Source: Acanthacorydalis orientalis (Eukaryota > Arthropoda > Insecta > Megaloptera > Corydalidae). Taken from it: DNA of 64,000 nt. Positions 1 to 15,005 of this stretch are shown piece by piece (within the stretch, counting starts at the first letter, position 1; each line of letters begins with the position of its first letter). The notes below the pieces were generated by a model, which saw only the letters and a program-made list of their open reading frames with translations, had not been told where the DNA came from and ran no database searches. A program made the position numbers and the translations under genes. The DNA lies in assembly GCA_034766995.1 (NCBI GenBank), contig CM068315.1, forward strand, positions 5,833,611 through 5,897,610, read 5' to 3'.

Positions 1-1394
1 GTATATATTTTTTTTTAAATTTGTCTATTCTTGTACAAACGCGATTATGAGTGCTTAGATCTTAGATGTAAGAAATAATTTTCACTTTTAGTCTATTTAC
101 TTTGATTATACTGTTTTGTTTTGGCCAAATATATTAAAAGTTCCACAAGTATAGTTCCTAGTTCAGAAAAAATCTGTAAAGGTAATGCTTTAGAGTATTC
201 TGTGTTTCTTCATATTTTTTTTGTAGCAGAAGTACTTCTTAGCGTTTCTCTTGTTCGGTAAGAAAACTGTTAAGTTTTCACCTGTCAAGACTAGTTTTCA
301 TTGAACTTTGTGTACAGTATTATTCACAATAGATGAATAATGTAATTATTTTATGTTTTTCGGTATTCAACAATTAGTTTTTCAAATCTAATTTTCTCAA
401 AAGATAGACAGGTAGATTTAATGCAATTTTTTCAATAAAAAAAATGTACCGAACAAAAGATTTGCCTATTTTATAATTCAAAAATTATTTGACAGAAATC
501 TGTGTAAAAATGTATTACCTCGACTTTGACATTTCTTATTTAATTAGGTTTATTTCATCCTTTTACTAATTTTTATTTATCGACACTATGATACTAGACC
601 TATTTAATATTTTAAATCAGTGTCTTTTTCACAAATATGTCAACTTAAACTTTATTTAATTACTTTTTTTAATTGTGGACAATTGCTAGTTTGGAATAAA
701 GTATGTATTGAATAGGAAAGTAGTTATATATTTTAATGACATTTTCGCATCATATAATGTGCTAACTTCTATGAAGATGTAAAGTATGTCATCTTTGCTT
801 ATAAAATTATTTTTTGCTAACTGATTTATATTTTATTTAAAATCTTATTTCACTAATAAAATATAGTTAATCTATTCACTCTGTGGTTAGTTCTTGATAG
901 TAGTAGTTTTTAAATTTGTGAAAGAACATGGTATATATTATCATTTAGTTTTTTTTATCAAAAATTGAATTTATTTCTAAGACATGAAATTTTATTTGAT
1001 TAGAAAAAAGTGTATTAGAAAGAACTATATAAAATACATTGTGATTTCTACGTTATAAAAATATTTTTTTGGATCTCATTCGTAATAAAAAAAACATATT
1101 GTAGTTATTTCTAACACAGTTCGATAAGATGAAAATGATGAATTGTAAAGATAGAACAAAATTTCAGATATAATCAAAAAATTACATGTTAAAAATGGGT
1201 CAAATAATAACACTTTAAATGAAAGTTAAATACTCTGTGTACTTAAAAAATATTAAAAAAAATCATGTTAATGAGTCGATCACATTTGAATGGAAGAATA
1301 GGTATGCAGTGTTTGATTTATGCATTTATATTTATTTACATATTATAAAATATTCCCTTTCTTTAAATATACTCTGTTCTCTTTGTTTCTCTCG

Positions 1395-1452
<58 letters not shown>

Positions 1453-2022
1453 CAGAATAGTAAGCAGTCCTTTATTGAACGGCGAAAATACTGTGTAACT
1501 TATATTTTAGTCATTTAAGATTTAATTGATGCTAATAACTCGAAAGGCTGACGTTCCAATGAACTTTAATAACTAACTTAAAATATAATTGCTTTGCATC
1601 TAAATATGGTTTGTACACAGCTGTGCTGGTTAAAATGGCCTTGATATTGAAATACGACGCAATTTTGAGATAACAAATATTATGTAATAATATTACGTTT
1701 CAACATATGAAAAGCTTCTAGGATATCAATTGACGGGTTTTTGTTATCTTGATGCTAAATATGTATAGTTCAATTTTATTTATTTACTTCTATCAAACTA
1801 TTGTTTTATTCATTGTATATATTAAGAAATTTAGTGGGAATATAATACTGTTATACAAAAGTTACTGTAAATTTAAATCATTCAAAATAACTTTAAGCTG
1901 TAAATTTTATGTTTTTTTGAAGTATTACTTGGAATAAAAGTGAAGGTGGTTTTTAATAAATGAAAAGATGTTTACTTTTACATATAGTATTTAATATTAT
2001 AAGTAAATAATTATTCTAGAAA

Positions 2023-2081
<59 letters not shown>

Positions 2082-2639
2082 TTATATTTTTATTGAATGC
2101 GAAGTAAATGTAAAAAAATGTATTGTTATTTAATAAATGTTTCATTGTCTTCTTCAAAATTATTAAATTTTATTCATTACTAAATGTTTAGAAATCTGCT
2201 AAAGAGTAACAGTCTCATAAAATGATTATAATTTGATTGAACTGTAAACCTGCATCTTATTATTATTATTTACGAATTTGCAGAAAGTGTGTGAAGCAAG
2301 AATCTATACCATGTTACCAAAAGTTCAAGTTAATTTATGTTTTAATATATTAACTATTTTATCTTACAAATACTTAGATAAAATATTCAATTTGTGAATA
2401 GTAAATAACAATTTTTCAAAACATTTTTACTTAAAAAAACTGTCTGTTACATTTATTTATAAAATCGAAACTTTTCTCTTCCGGTTTATTGTATATCCGT
2501 GATTTGGATAACAGAAATTGAATATTACAAATCTATACATGCGCATATTTATGTGTGTTGTATATATACACACGTGCATATGCAATGTGTGTATGTATAT
2601 AAAGTTCAAATGTAAGCACCAATCTGATGACATTTTATT
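1..2639. other. AT-rich sequence with no gene seen
   Basis: This stretch is low-complexity A/T-rich DNA with frequent stops in all frames. Open frames here are short and mostly run through (TA)n arrays, where alternating TA translates as repeated Ile-Tyr on either strand. Long TA arrays lie at about 1396-1450 and 2026-2079, with mixed TG/TA around 2555-2600. I see no recognisable gene. Confidence 0.7.
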
Positions 2640-2812
2640 ACAGACGCACCATTTTTATTGGTTTATACCTTTGTAACGCGAACGTAACGTTCGTTTTTCC
2701 GTGTAACAGCGACCCACGCGTCCTCAACCCATCTTACATTGACTCGTAATGACGTCACGGCGACCCAGGGATGAGCAGTGTTGTGCACGATCAATGATGT
2801 CGTGGTGAAACT
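2640..2812. promoter_or_regulatory. CpG-rich block with a CRE palindrome
   Basis: A sharply GC-richer patch in AT-rich surroundings. It holds the palindrome TGACGTCA at 2750-2757, the inverted repeat CGAACG-TAA-CGTTCG at 2679-2693, and two GCGACCCA words near 2708 and 2760. TGACGTCA is the classical CREB/ATF site. No transcript start or long open frame is evident, so this could be an enhancer, a distal promoter or the GC-rich remnant of an old repeat. A minus-strand open frame crosses it (2872-2663), but half of it is TA-array translation, so I do not call it a gene. Confidence 0.25.
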
Positions 2813-2833
2813 AGAAATATGTTTATTCTTTTT

Positions 2834-2835
<2 letters not shown>

Positions 2836-2872
<37 letters not shown>

Positions 2873-3005
2873 GAATTAATAAAATACCTAGACACATGTA
2901 TAGATGTTAATATAAAAAGTATTAGTTAATAATGCATACAGTTAACCGTTTTGTGTTTGTTTCTTAGAAAACATGCGTTTTGAATGTAGGTTTTATTCAT
3001 AGGAT

Positions 3006-3068
<63 letters not shown>

Positions 3069-3335
3069 AGTATGTAAGGTTCAAAATTCTCATATATTGT
3101 TAAACATATCTATGTTTATTATTCAAAAAATGATAAGATCAACTGTTATTATTTTGATTAAAACCGAAGAAGTTTTGTTTAAAAACAGTATATTTGTAAC
3201 TAATATATTTTTAATCAGTTGTGAAATAAATGAAAATTGTGTATGTCATACAGATTAATTCTTTAAAACAAAAGATCAACATATTGATTGTGTTTCTTTA
3301 TATAAACAATAATTTTAAAAATTAATCGTTTTCAT

Positions 3336-3391
<56 letters not shown>

Positions 3392-5232
3392 AATGACTGT
3401 TCTCAAATAATTTTCTAAGAGCTACTGGAACAAAATTGTCAATTAGTTGAAAAGTTATATCTTTCAGTCAAGAGGAGATTTCAGGACTGCTTTTATATTT
3501 TACTGATTTTAATCTAAAATGTTCAAAAGTTGTTTTTTTTTAGAAATTTTTTTTAGAGAAATATACTAACAATGCCAACGTACAACGTACGAAACACATT
3601 TTGAACCAATTTGTAACTTATTTACGAATAAAAGTGTTTTGTATATGTTTTATAATTTAATGGATCTTCTTTGTGATCTGTCTATTAGTTCAGGCCGAGA
3701 TTAATGAATAGAAGGAATACAAATATGAGAATATTTATTGGAAATGTGTAGAAAATAAAACTTCTGTATTATTTGAATTGAAAAGTGAATAAATGACAAT
3801 GCTGCTCTAGTAGACGTGCAGTCTAATTGTCATTGCGTGCCGAGCTCAAAACTCGTGACTTATTTTTTTCTGCATTGAATTATAAATGGTTTGGTGCTTT
3901 GTTTAATTTCAAGATGAGATGTCATTGGACTGGAGAGTTCCAGACGTGATAAATACGACTTTGTAACAGTTTAAAATTTAACCGTAGTGGCTCCGTATGA
4001 GAATCTAAATCACGTTCCCTAGCATTGCAAGACTGGTGTTTCAAAGATAGGTTTATTAACCATTAAATTCAAAATATATTTTTAATTGGAAAAATTCCGA
4101 AGAAAATTTTCTTCCTGTTATAAAGCTCAGATGTTTACAAAATATATATTGTATAATGAACAAACTACTGTATGGAATCATTTTATAACATTTGCAAATT
4201 GAGTTTTATGTTGAAAATAGTTGAATTATTTTTTTAAATTCAATAATATTTTGAGTTGCCGGTCGTATCTATTTTTCAATGCCATTGTTTGTAAGTATAT
4301 TTATTTTTAAAATATCTATTTATCCTGATTCAAAATCTTTACCATATCGCTCTTAAAGAAGTGCATATAATGAGTTTATCTGATTGTGGGATTGTTTTAT
4401 TGGGGTTTATTTTCCAATGTTTTCGTGGCATATCAAGTACTGTTTAAAAATGTAAAATATGCTAAATTTTATTAAACCTTTTTTGAAACAAATTTTCTTG
4501 AATATTTTAATATTTTATCAAAAACTTTGCAATAATAACTTTGATCCTCTAAATTATTGATTCTTTTTCTTCTCTTCAGTGTATAATTATTTTTCGTTCT
4601 TTTTCTGTATTTGAAAGCTGAAATGAGTGCTATAATATAAAAAGCATTTTAAATAACAATTTTCAACGTTTTTGATAATTTTTTGAAGAATGAGAATAAT
4701 TTCGATGTAAGCTTTAGTTACTAATTAATAACTGGATGTTTTTAATGGTTTTAAGCGTTTAATTAGGTAACGTTCGTAGTCCGTGTAATAAGTCGAATTT
4801 ATCACAACATAGTATTTCATATTTAGTCATTATATTTTAATAGTGTCATTTTTTTCCGTTTGATTCTTTACTATTACATTATGGTTAATTATTGCACGTT
4901 CGCTTAAAACAATTTCAAGAAAAATCAGGAAATAAATAAATTAATGCGAATAAATGAATTTATTCAAGTTATTTTTAAATATTCGATTCTTACCAATACA
5001 TAAAAAATGTTTACATCATTGAATATAAGTCTGATCTGATGATATTATCTGTTTAAGTAATGCATTACTGTATTTTGTATAAAATATTCTAAAATGATTA
5101 AGGTCTGAAAGATAATGCACCCTAATGAATACAAGTTACTATTAATTATGTAAATGAACAAGTTGAACCGTGTAAGATTTTTTAGTAATTAGAGTTTAGT
5201 TATGTTTTATGAAGAAAAGGTACATGTTCTTT

Positions 5233-5303
<71 letters not shown>
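2836..5303. repeat. (TA)n arrays and AT-rich spacer
   Basis: TA arrays lie at about 2838-2869, 3007-3066, 3342-3388 and 5236-5303; the last is interrupted by TGTG. Between them, 3780-4070 is somewhat more balanced in base composition but has no open frame or motif I recognise. No gene is seen. Confidence 0.7.
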
Positions 5304-5308
<5 letters not shown>

Positions 5309-5661
5309 TAAATAAGAACTGTACTTGTATAACGATAACTCAGGATAAAGTGGGCGGATTGTTTTAAAATTGTACCGTCAAGTTTCTGAAATAGGACTAC
5401 AGAGATTTACGAATGTGGACGCGAGATTCAATGTGAATATTACAGTCGGTTAAATGTTTCAGTGTTTTACAGGATTTTATTTCACTAATGTCTGTTCTTT
5501 TTTTAACAGCATTCATAATGGTGGAAAAGTCTTATTAGTATGCCAGAGAAACGAATCTTTTGCATATGTTCGAATTGAATACTGAGAGCTAAACATGTAC
5601 TTGTTTTTTTTTAAAAAAAATTATGTTAAGTGTTAATGTAATAGTGGTATAAAAATGTATG

Positions 5662-6540
5662 TACGAGGGAAGGTCCAAAAGTTCGGGGAAAAAAGCCAAA
5701 GAAAAGTCTGATTGAGCTGAATTATTTTTATTTCTCAATATAGTCCCCGGTAATACAAATACATTTTTTTACAACGCTCAGTGAGCGTTTCAAGACCTTC
5801 AAAAAATATTCTTTTGGTTTGTTTGAAAAATGCTCCGAAATATCCGGCTTCGCGTCTTCATCGTCCTGACATTTTTTACTCCTCAAGTCTGTCTTCAGAT
5901 CTGGGAATAAAAAATAGTCGCTCGGGGCCAGATCTAGACTATATGGTGGATGGCTGAGTTCTTGGAAGCCACACTCAGTCACAGCAGCCATCGCAATCTG
6001 ATTTCAGTGTACCGGAGCATTGTCTTGCAAAAAAAGAACACCTTTTGAATATTTTTCACGTGTTTTTCTTTAATGGCTTCAAATTAATTTCAAATTTTTT
6101 TTTTAATTTCTCAAAGTCGACGAGTACTCGATACGTAGCTCTCTCCGGTTATGCTGACACCCTTTTCTTTGTATTCGATAAAGAGAATGCCTTCTGGATC
6201 CCAAAACACAGTCGTCATCGTTTTATCCGCTGACTACACCATTAATTATTTGGGTGGGTGCGCTCCCTTTTTTCAGCCACTGCACGGACTCTTGTTGATA
6301 GTGATGGACCCAAGTCTCGTCTCCAGTAACAATTCTGTTCAAAATCGCACGAAAATCGTCGCCACACAGCTCCAAAATCTCCCGACTGCACGCAATTCGT
6401 TGTCTCTTTTGTACCGGTGCAAGCATTCTCGGCATCCATCTTTGCACTCACCTTAGTCATGCCAGATGATCATGCAGGATTCTGAGAATGGTCTCATCTT
6501 TGTTTTTTTGAAGGGAATTGTATCCGATAACATTATTTTA
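5662..6540 (-). pseudogene. Mariner transposase relic, irritans-like
   Basis: The remains of a mariner element read on the minus strand. The low-coordinate end carries a terminal-repeat-like sequence beginning TACGAGGGAAGGTCCAAAAG. Reading from high to low coordinates, the broken frames give VSAKMDAENAC, then IACSREILELCGDDF, then the first catalytic block IVTGDETWVHHY (about 6360-6300), and finally CGFQELSHPPYSLDLAPSDYFLFPDLK (shown as two overlapping stretches near 5975-5890), which includes the terminal YSLDLAPSD box. These motifs are diagnostic of mariner DD34D transposases. The fragments lie in different frames, the middle catalytic block is missing, and the N-terminal end fades out near 6540 with no matching inverted repeat. 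It is a dead, truncated copy. Confidence 0.85.
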
Positions 6541-8362
6541 CACGTATCGTCGTTATTTTACAAACTCTCTCATATACATTTTATTGTTAGTAATAGTCTA
6601 ATTCTTCATGACAGAAGAGAGAAATTCGAAAAATATCTGATAGAATCACAAAAATAATATAATCAGTATGTATCAAAATAAAATAACTTTTCTTGTACAA
6701 ATAGAGTTATTTATACAAGTAACAATATGGTTATAGATTAAAAAAAATATTTTTTTATTATACTTCTTTGCCCGTCGTTCGCTGTTGCTCGCTCTCCCAT
6801 AACAAATAACAGAAATTAACAAATTATACCCACAAATAATCTGCGTAAAATGTAAGTCGTAATTTTTTTTTATTGGGAAAGCTTATAAAAGTTAACAATA
6901 AAATATAATGTTAAAATCTGTAACATTTTTTTGTACTGTAAAGCTTCATCGAATACAATACTTCGAACAAATGTCACCAGTTTTACATTGAAGTAGTATA
7001 CGCCTTTTTTGTTGTACACCGTGAGAGATCTACATACATGTGACTGATGTCAACCGATCCGAACAGACCGTGCGATAATCATCAACCAATCATTGATGAT
7101 CTGGAATGGTTAACGTGCTACTTGTGAGTGTAGCTGGGGGAGCGGCGTTGCGAGGAGGTGGTCTACACGAAAAATATAAAAAAAACTGTTTTATAGAAAT
7201 TTCGTGATGAAATTTTTTGTATATAAAAAGGTTGTTTGGTAAATTATAACGATATTCTGATTTAAAGTGTATTCATATAAACTAATCATTTCAGTGTATA
7301 AAACTAAATACTTTATTGAAAGAACATAATCTGTTCTGCCGAAATACTGAAATAGTTTATCACTATTTTAGATTTCAGCGAATAAGTATTTGTAAGATAC
7401 AAATTGTAAGATTTCATTGCGAGAAATCGAGTAGACTGTGAAGTGTATGCTGAGTAAAAAACAATGCTTTGAAGTTTATCAATGCGTGAGTTAATTAAAA
7501 ATTGATATTAAATTTAGAATTATGAACGATCGGAATTCGAAACTTGTATGATTAAACGAATTTGTCCGAAATTATACACACGTTTTATTGATACGACAAC
7601 GTACGATTTTCATGAAAAAAGTATATTTTTGCGTTTCTTTATGTATGTATATATTCATAAATATATGAAAACTACCAGAATACATTATTTGCATTCGGGC
7701 ACTGTGCCTTTATTAAATATTTATAAAGCATTTGGTAGTTTTCATGAATGTTCTAAAAATAAATTGTTTTATTTTTCAGTGTATATATATATATATATAT
7801 ATATATGTTCGTAAAAATTCAGCATACAGTGGCTGCCGCAACCGATTTTTAATATATGTATGGTTTTATATTTCTCGAGTTATTTGTGAAAATGCGATGT
7901 TGAATATTTTTAGTATTCGAGACTGAAATATCGAAATAAACATCAAAATTATATAAAATCAGTTGTGCCGTTTTTCAATATTAAGAGTTGTAGTCAACGT
8001 TTGGTAATTTCCACTCATAAATCATTTAGTCTATGCAGTAAAATCTGTTTCAAACACTTATATTAAATTACACTTACGCTTATTGTTAACAATCAGAAGT
8101 GATCTTTTTGTAGACCTTATAATTTCTAAACTGCGTTCTTATGAGTTGTTCTTTTTATTAATTGTGAAATAAGTTGTTTTTTCAAAGTATCTGCTGAGCT
8201 TGGATAAAGTAAACAAGTGGATACATAGGTCTAATTATTCGAAAACAAGATTTTACCATTCGCGTTTTCTTCCATTTGTTTCTGTAACAGGCTACCAGTT
8301 CCAGTATATTTTTATAAAAATCAGACTATTGTGGATTGGTTATACCATATCTTTACAATTCC
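6541..8362. other. AT-rich spacer with two GC-richer patches
   Basis: This is mostly AT-rich filler. At 6767-6800 a short GC-rich stretch (GCCCGTCGTTCGCTG, then TTGCTCGCTC) resembles the GC-rich end of the repeat family found near 16.3, 44.8, 46.1 and 46.6 kb. At 7015-7165 there is a second GC-richer patch without a convincing open frame; it could be regulatory or an old repeat. A short TA array sits at 7783-7806. No gene is seen. Confidence 0.5.
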
Positions 8363-9200
8363 TATAGGACGAAGACAATTTGAAAAGTTCGCGGCCTGAC
8401 TATGAAAGAATGCAACTTGTGTTTCTAAATTACTTTTATTTTTCAATATGGCCTGCCTGAACGTCAATGCACTTCATTCAGCGATGCTCCAGCGCTTTTA
8501 TGTCGTCTTGGAGGTCTTCACAATAGCGATTCACTGTTGCTATCAGTTCTTCACGAAAATCTCGTACCACCAAGGAATTTTTTTTAACATTTGAGAATAG
8601 ATTGAAATCTGAGGTGGTCAAATCTGCAGAATAGGCTGGATGGGGCGACAAGTCGTACTTCAATTCAGTGAGTTTCGCCATGGATACGACACTTGTATGG
8701 GGACGTGCTTTGTCCTGAAAATAATTTTTTTCTTTGTTAAACATTGTCTTTTCTCACGAATTGTTTGATCGAGTCGATACAAAAGCTTAGCATAATACTA
8801 TCCCGTTATCGTTTGACCATTGGTAGGCAGTCAATTAGCAGGATCCTTTTGGTATCCCAAAAAAATGAAGCCATATTTTTTCCAGCGGATAAAACTGATT
8901 TCTCTTTTTTTGTTGGCGGAGAATCACCATGTTTCCATTACTTTGATTGTTATTTTGACTCTGGCGAAGTATAATGGCGGATCCAAGTCTTATCTGAAAT
9001 CGCAAATTTTCGGATAAAATCAGTCGTATCCCTCTTAAATTGATATTTTTACTCGAATGCGTTTATGATTAATTATCAGCAAACGCGGCATCCATTGCAG
9101 ATGGTTTTTTCATACCTAACTCTGAAGAGTTAAGTCCTAACTGAAGTTAGGATGTGATACACGCTTTTATCTGAGACACTCACAACCTTGATGGCAAGTG
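8363..9200 (-). pseudogene. Mariner transposase relic, second family
   Basis: A decayed mariner on the minus strand. The low-coordinate end begins TATAGGACGAAGACAATTTG, a plausible terminal inverted repeat. Minus-strand translation from right to left gives KTWIRHYTSPESK (about 8975-8940), then GDSPPTKKEKSVLSAGKNMA and FFWDTKRILLIDCLP. The longest open piece (8744-8478) gives QDKARPHTSVVSMAKL, HPAYSADLTTSDFNLF and KALEHR. These match the order of mariner catalytic motifs: DETWIHHY, the WD block, the DNARPHT box and the YSPDLAPSD box. Stops and frameshifts break the frame, and the second-catalytic-region context is altered (QDKARPHT instead of QDNARPHT). The N-terminal part toward 9200 is hardly recognisable. 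The terminal sequence differs from the 5.7 kb copy, so this is a separate family. Confidence 0.8.
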
Positions 9201-9447
9201 TTAAACAATAGTTATAAATTATAAGATAACGCGAGCAACGTCGCACACCGAATCCTGGTAGGTCGGGGGGCTCCAAGCATTGCAGTTACGCCACTGAGTT
9301 ACATAATAGAAGAATAATAATTCCAGATATTACATTTTAATTTTTCGTTTTGTTTCACCACATACTACTCTGGATAGTTTGACATCGGTAACGCTAAGTA
9401 ATGTCTCTTCGATTCTGTTTAGGATAGATTATTTACTGAACTACTGT
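9201..9447. other. Spacer with a GC-richer repeat-like patch
   Basis: Around 9230-9300 a GC-richer patch contains, on the minus strand, AGTGGCGTAACTGCAATGC, a type of sequence often seen in dispersed repeats. There is no gene. The rest is AT-rich. Confidence 0.3.
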
Positions 9448-9530
9448 CTACTGTTGAGGAGAGATTCCCCCTCTCTCTCTCCCTATATATATATATATAT
9501 ACATACACATATACATATATATATATACAC

Positions 9531-9562
<32 letters not shown>

Positions 9563-9873
9563 ATACACATATACATATATATATATACACATTTGGGTAT
9601 CTTTTTACATGGTATTTTTCTGCACGATTTACAGTTACACGATTTTTTTAACATGTTACATTCACCTTTGCAAGTTTTTTCTCCACACCTTTTATTTATT
9701 TTTACACGGTTCACAGAAAATATCGCGAAAATCACGCATATGCTGTACGAATATTTTGGATCATTCTTTTTTTGAAATTCACTGTACATTTTTCTTAAAT
9801 GACTGTTCATTTTTGGACCACTTTTTTTCGCACGATACACATCCATCGTGTAAACAGAGACCCATATATACAT

Positions 9874-9933
<60 letters not shown>

Positions 9934-9935
9934 GT
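9448..9935 (-). other. Cys/Lys-rich open frame between two TA arrays; doubtful
   Basis: A 143-codon minus-strand open frame runs from 9879 to 9448. Only the middle (about 9846-9600) is unique sequence. It starts MDVYRAKKSGPKM and ends in a Cys/Lys-rich stretch containing [18 protein letters not shown] and IPCKKIPKC, about ten cysteines within about 35 residues. Both ends dissolve into Ile-Tyr/Met-Tyr translation of microsatellites (9485-9590 and 9866-9932). The nucleotide sequence repeats words such as CACGATTTACAG and TTACACGATTTT, so the cysteines may come from a degenerate minisatellite and not from selection on protein. I recognise no family. Confidence 0.12.
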
Positions 9936-12530
<2,595 letters not shown>

Positions 12531-12534
<4 letters not shown>

Positions 12535-13789
12535 GGGTACCGGAAACTAGACCATTATTTTATAGTATAACGTAAAACTTTATTTGTTTTTAAATTTTTA
12601 TCTGATAATATTATAAAATATAATTGCAATCATTATTAATAACCCCTTCTCATCTGTGTTGCAAATTTTCAATCCCATTTTTTATAAAAAGTTCCTGGTT
12701 TAGAATCAAAATAGTTGACTAGTGATTTTCTATTTCGGCCACATTACGGATTTTTTTATCTCTCTAGTGTGTTCCATAGACAGAAAGAGATGGCAATCGG
12801 AAGGAGCATGGTCTGGCGAATATGGTGGATGTGATATAATTTCCCAATTCAGCTCACGAATTCGTTTGCGGGCCATTTGTGCTGTTTGAAGGCGTGCGTT
12901 ATCATGGTGAAAAATTACTCCTTTTCGGTTGACTAAACTTGGACGTTTATCGTCCAACTTTTGGTTTAGTCTCTCTAATTGTTGACAATACACCTTTGAA
13001 GTAATTGTTTCATTCGGTTTTAACAGCTCAACGTGAATGATTCTGTGTATATCCCACCAAATGCACTGAAGGACCTTTCGTAACGTTAACCCTGGCTTAG
13101 GAGTCGAATGGGTGTTTGAGTTTTCGAAAGCTATTGTTTTTTTTTCGATTAATGTTGTCCTAAACCATCCACTTCTTGTTCCCAGTTACGAGTTGTGGCA
13201 AAAATGGATGAACTCTGCCGTGACAAGTACTGCACTTGTTCACCCTCTGTTCTTTGTTAGCTGGGGATAGCACATGCGGCATCCAAACATCCATCCTATT
13301 CACTTTTTCGATCCGTTTTAAATGCTCCCACACTGTGGACCAGAGAGATCCGAGTAGATTCTGGGATAATTCATCGATGGTTTGACGTGGATCGGATTCG
13401 ATCAGGATATTAACGTCTTCGTTAAAATTTTGAAGATTGTCCTGATTTGGGAGAATCCTTTAAACTTTGATTTGAACTTTAGAAACCAGGATTGGTATCT
13501 GTTTACTGTTAGGACTTCCCAGTAAATTTCATTAATGTCCTTTGCGGCTTTGGTGGCATTCAATCCCTGCTCAGAAAAGAGGAGCATGCAATGTCCAAAG
13601 TGTTCTTCGTTGGTTTCGGGCTTAGATATTTTACTCTTAATAAAAAATAAGATTTATTGAAAAAAAGTAAAATCAATAAACAGTTCTACAAAAAAAAAAT
13701 GTATAAAATTGCTCACTCCACCATGTATGGACACAAACTAACTCAAACAACAGTTTATAAAATAATGGTTTACTTTCAGGTACCTCTAA
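12531..13789 (-). mobile_element. Full-length mariner with GGGGTACC-type ends, inactive
   Basis: A mariner bounded by imperfect inverted repeats. The left end is TTAGGGGTACCGGAAACTAG at 12531 and the right end is TTTCAGGTACCTCTAA, ending at 13789. The length is about 1.26 kb, normal for a complete mariner. The transposase reads on the minus strand. The helix-turn-helix start, EQGLNATKAAKDINEIYWE, is at about 13570-13510. Later come RLNQKLDDKRPSLVNRKGV, the catalytic DNARLQTAQMARKRIREL, and the box HPPYSPDHAPSDCHLF (12993-12730). Frameshifts and stops separate the parts. Long TA arrays adjoin the left end and a TG/TA array the right end, as expected for a TA-target element. It shares ends with the 41.0 kb element. 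Confidence 0.88.
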
Positions 13790-14724
13790 TGTGTGTGTGT
13801 ATATATATATATATATATTTATTTCATTATTTATTTAAATATATATTTTGTCGTTATATTGAGATATATCACTGAAATAAATTATGTTGGTTTCTATTCG
13901 AGGAATGTTTTATTTTTCAAAGGTTTTAAATGATTTAATGCGAAAAAGGATTTTTTTTATGAATTTGAAATAAAAAATATTCAAGTTGAATGTTTTGTAT
14001 AGAATGAAAAAAAATATTACAATGTATTTATGTTTCCTGATAAAAATATAGTTTGTGTATCTGAATGTTACAGAATCTCACATTGTGCAACACTTTCGCT
14101 AGCTATTTTGTGCAAAATTGTTACGTTTATTGGACCACCGAAAACTACCCAACTACTTTGTTCTAATTTGAAATTCCTTGTAAATAGTTTGTTTCGAGGT
14201 AAAGTCGTCTGCTGGTTCAAAGTTACGCAATCTTTTGAGTAAAGAAATAAATCATTGTGGAGAGAATTCACTTGACATGTACTAAAATATACGTTACATT
14301 ATAGTGTATGTAGGTTAAATATTATTATGTAGTTCAATAAAAAAATTGAGTTCATTTTATATGAATTAAAATTACCAAAGGATTTCGGTGCGAACGTTTC
14401 AAAAATTACGATTGTGTGTCTTTTAAATTCGAAACACTTCGTGTGATTTTTGAGATTTGAATAAATTAATTATTTAGAGTAATTTTAACAATTAAGTGAA
14501 TTAAACACACTTTGTAATATTATTGCGAATATGTATTTAAGTGAGTGTGTATATGCAAAATTCAGCAAAGAAAGTATTAATTATTTTTTAAAGAAATTGG
14601 AAATTTTGCATTTTATTCATCTTTATATTCAGTTTATTATAAATTATAAATTGATAATTTATTGTTGTACATTCGTATAACTGCCATGCATACACACAAA
14701 CACACACACACATATACATATATA
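13790..14724. other. AT-rich spacer, no gene seen
   Basis: TG/TA repeats lie at about 13791-13820 and a CA-rich array at 14690-14724. Bases 14030-14240 are slightly more balanced and open on both strands, but nothing is recognisable. Confidence 0.6.
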
Positions 14725-14804
14725 TTAACTTGGTAGAAAAATAATTGCTGTTTATGACCTTTAATTCATATACAAAACCGCAATTATTTTTCTACAGTCC
14801 TTTA
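14725..14804. mobile_element. MADE1-like mariner MITE, copy 1
   Basis: A short palindrome begins TTAACTTGGTAG and runs into AAAATAATTGCTGTTTATG. It then has a central ATTCATAT and the inverted arm AAACCGCAATTATTTTTCTA. This is the architecture of human MADE1 and similar mariner MITEs: two terminal repeats of a cecropia-type mariner joined with almost no interior. The right terminal bases (GTCCTTTA) are degenerate compared with the expected CCAACCTAA. Confidence 0.8.
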
Positions 14805-14811
14805 TATATAT

Positions 14812-14881
<70 letters not shown>

Positions 14882-14958
14882 GTATATATATTAGGTTGGT
14901 AGAAAAATAATTGCGGTTTATGACCTTAAATTCATATATAAAACCGCAATTATTTTTC

Positions 14959-15001
<43 letters not shown>
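14805..15001. mobile_element. MADE1-like MITE copy 2 within microsatellites
   Basis: The MITE proper is at 14891-14961: TTAGGTTGGTAGAAAAATAA at the left, the inverted TTATTTTTCTACA at the right, and about 24 bp of perfect stem containing AATTGCGGTTT. Mixed TA/CA arrays lie at 14806-14890 and a TA array at 14963-15001. The left arm and the ACCTTAAATTCATA that follows match the left end of the mariner at 48636, so the MITE probably derives from that family. Confidence 0.82.

Positions 15002-15005
<4 letters not shown>

Noticed and set aside
227..257. Microexon-like segment (TTTTGTAG acceptor, GTAAGA donor, 31 bases)
   Set aside because: It could encode QKYFLAFLLF, but nothing links it to other exons and such pairs arise by chance in T-rich DNA.
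1219..1518. 99-codon open frame with long Ile-Tyr run
   Set aside because: The run is (TA)n translated; the unique parts are short and AT-driven. The same applies to many frames, for example 17873-18169, 18112-17732, 39379-39612 and 58590-58366.
6151..6456. 101-codon plus-strand open frame
   Set aside because: It lies antisense to mariner transposase motifs (DETWVHHY block) on the minus strand.
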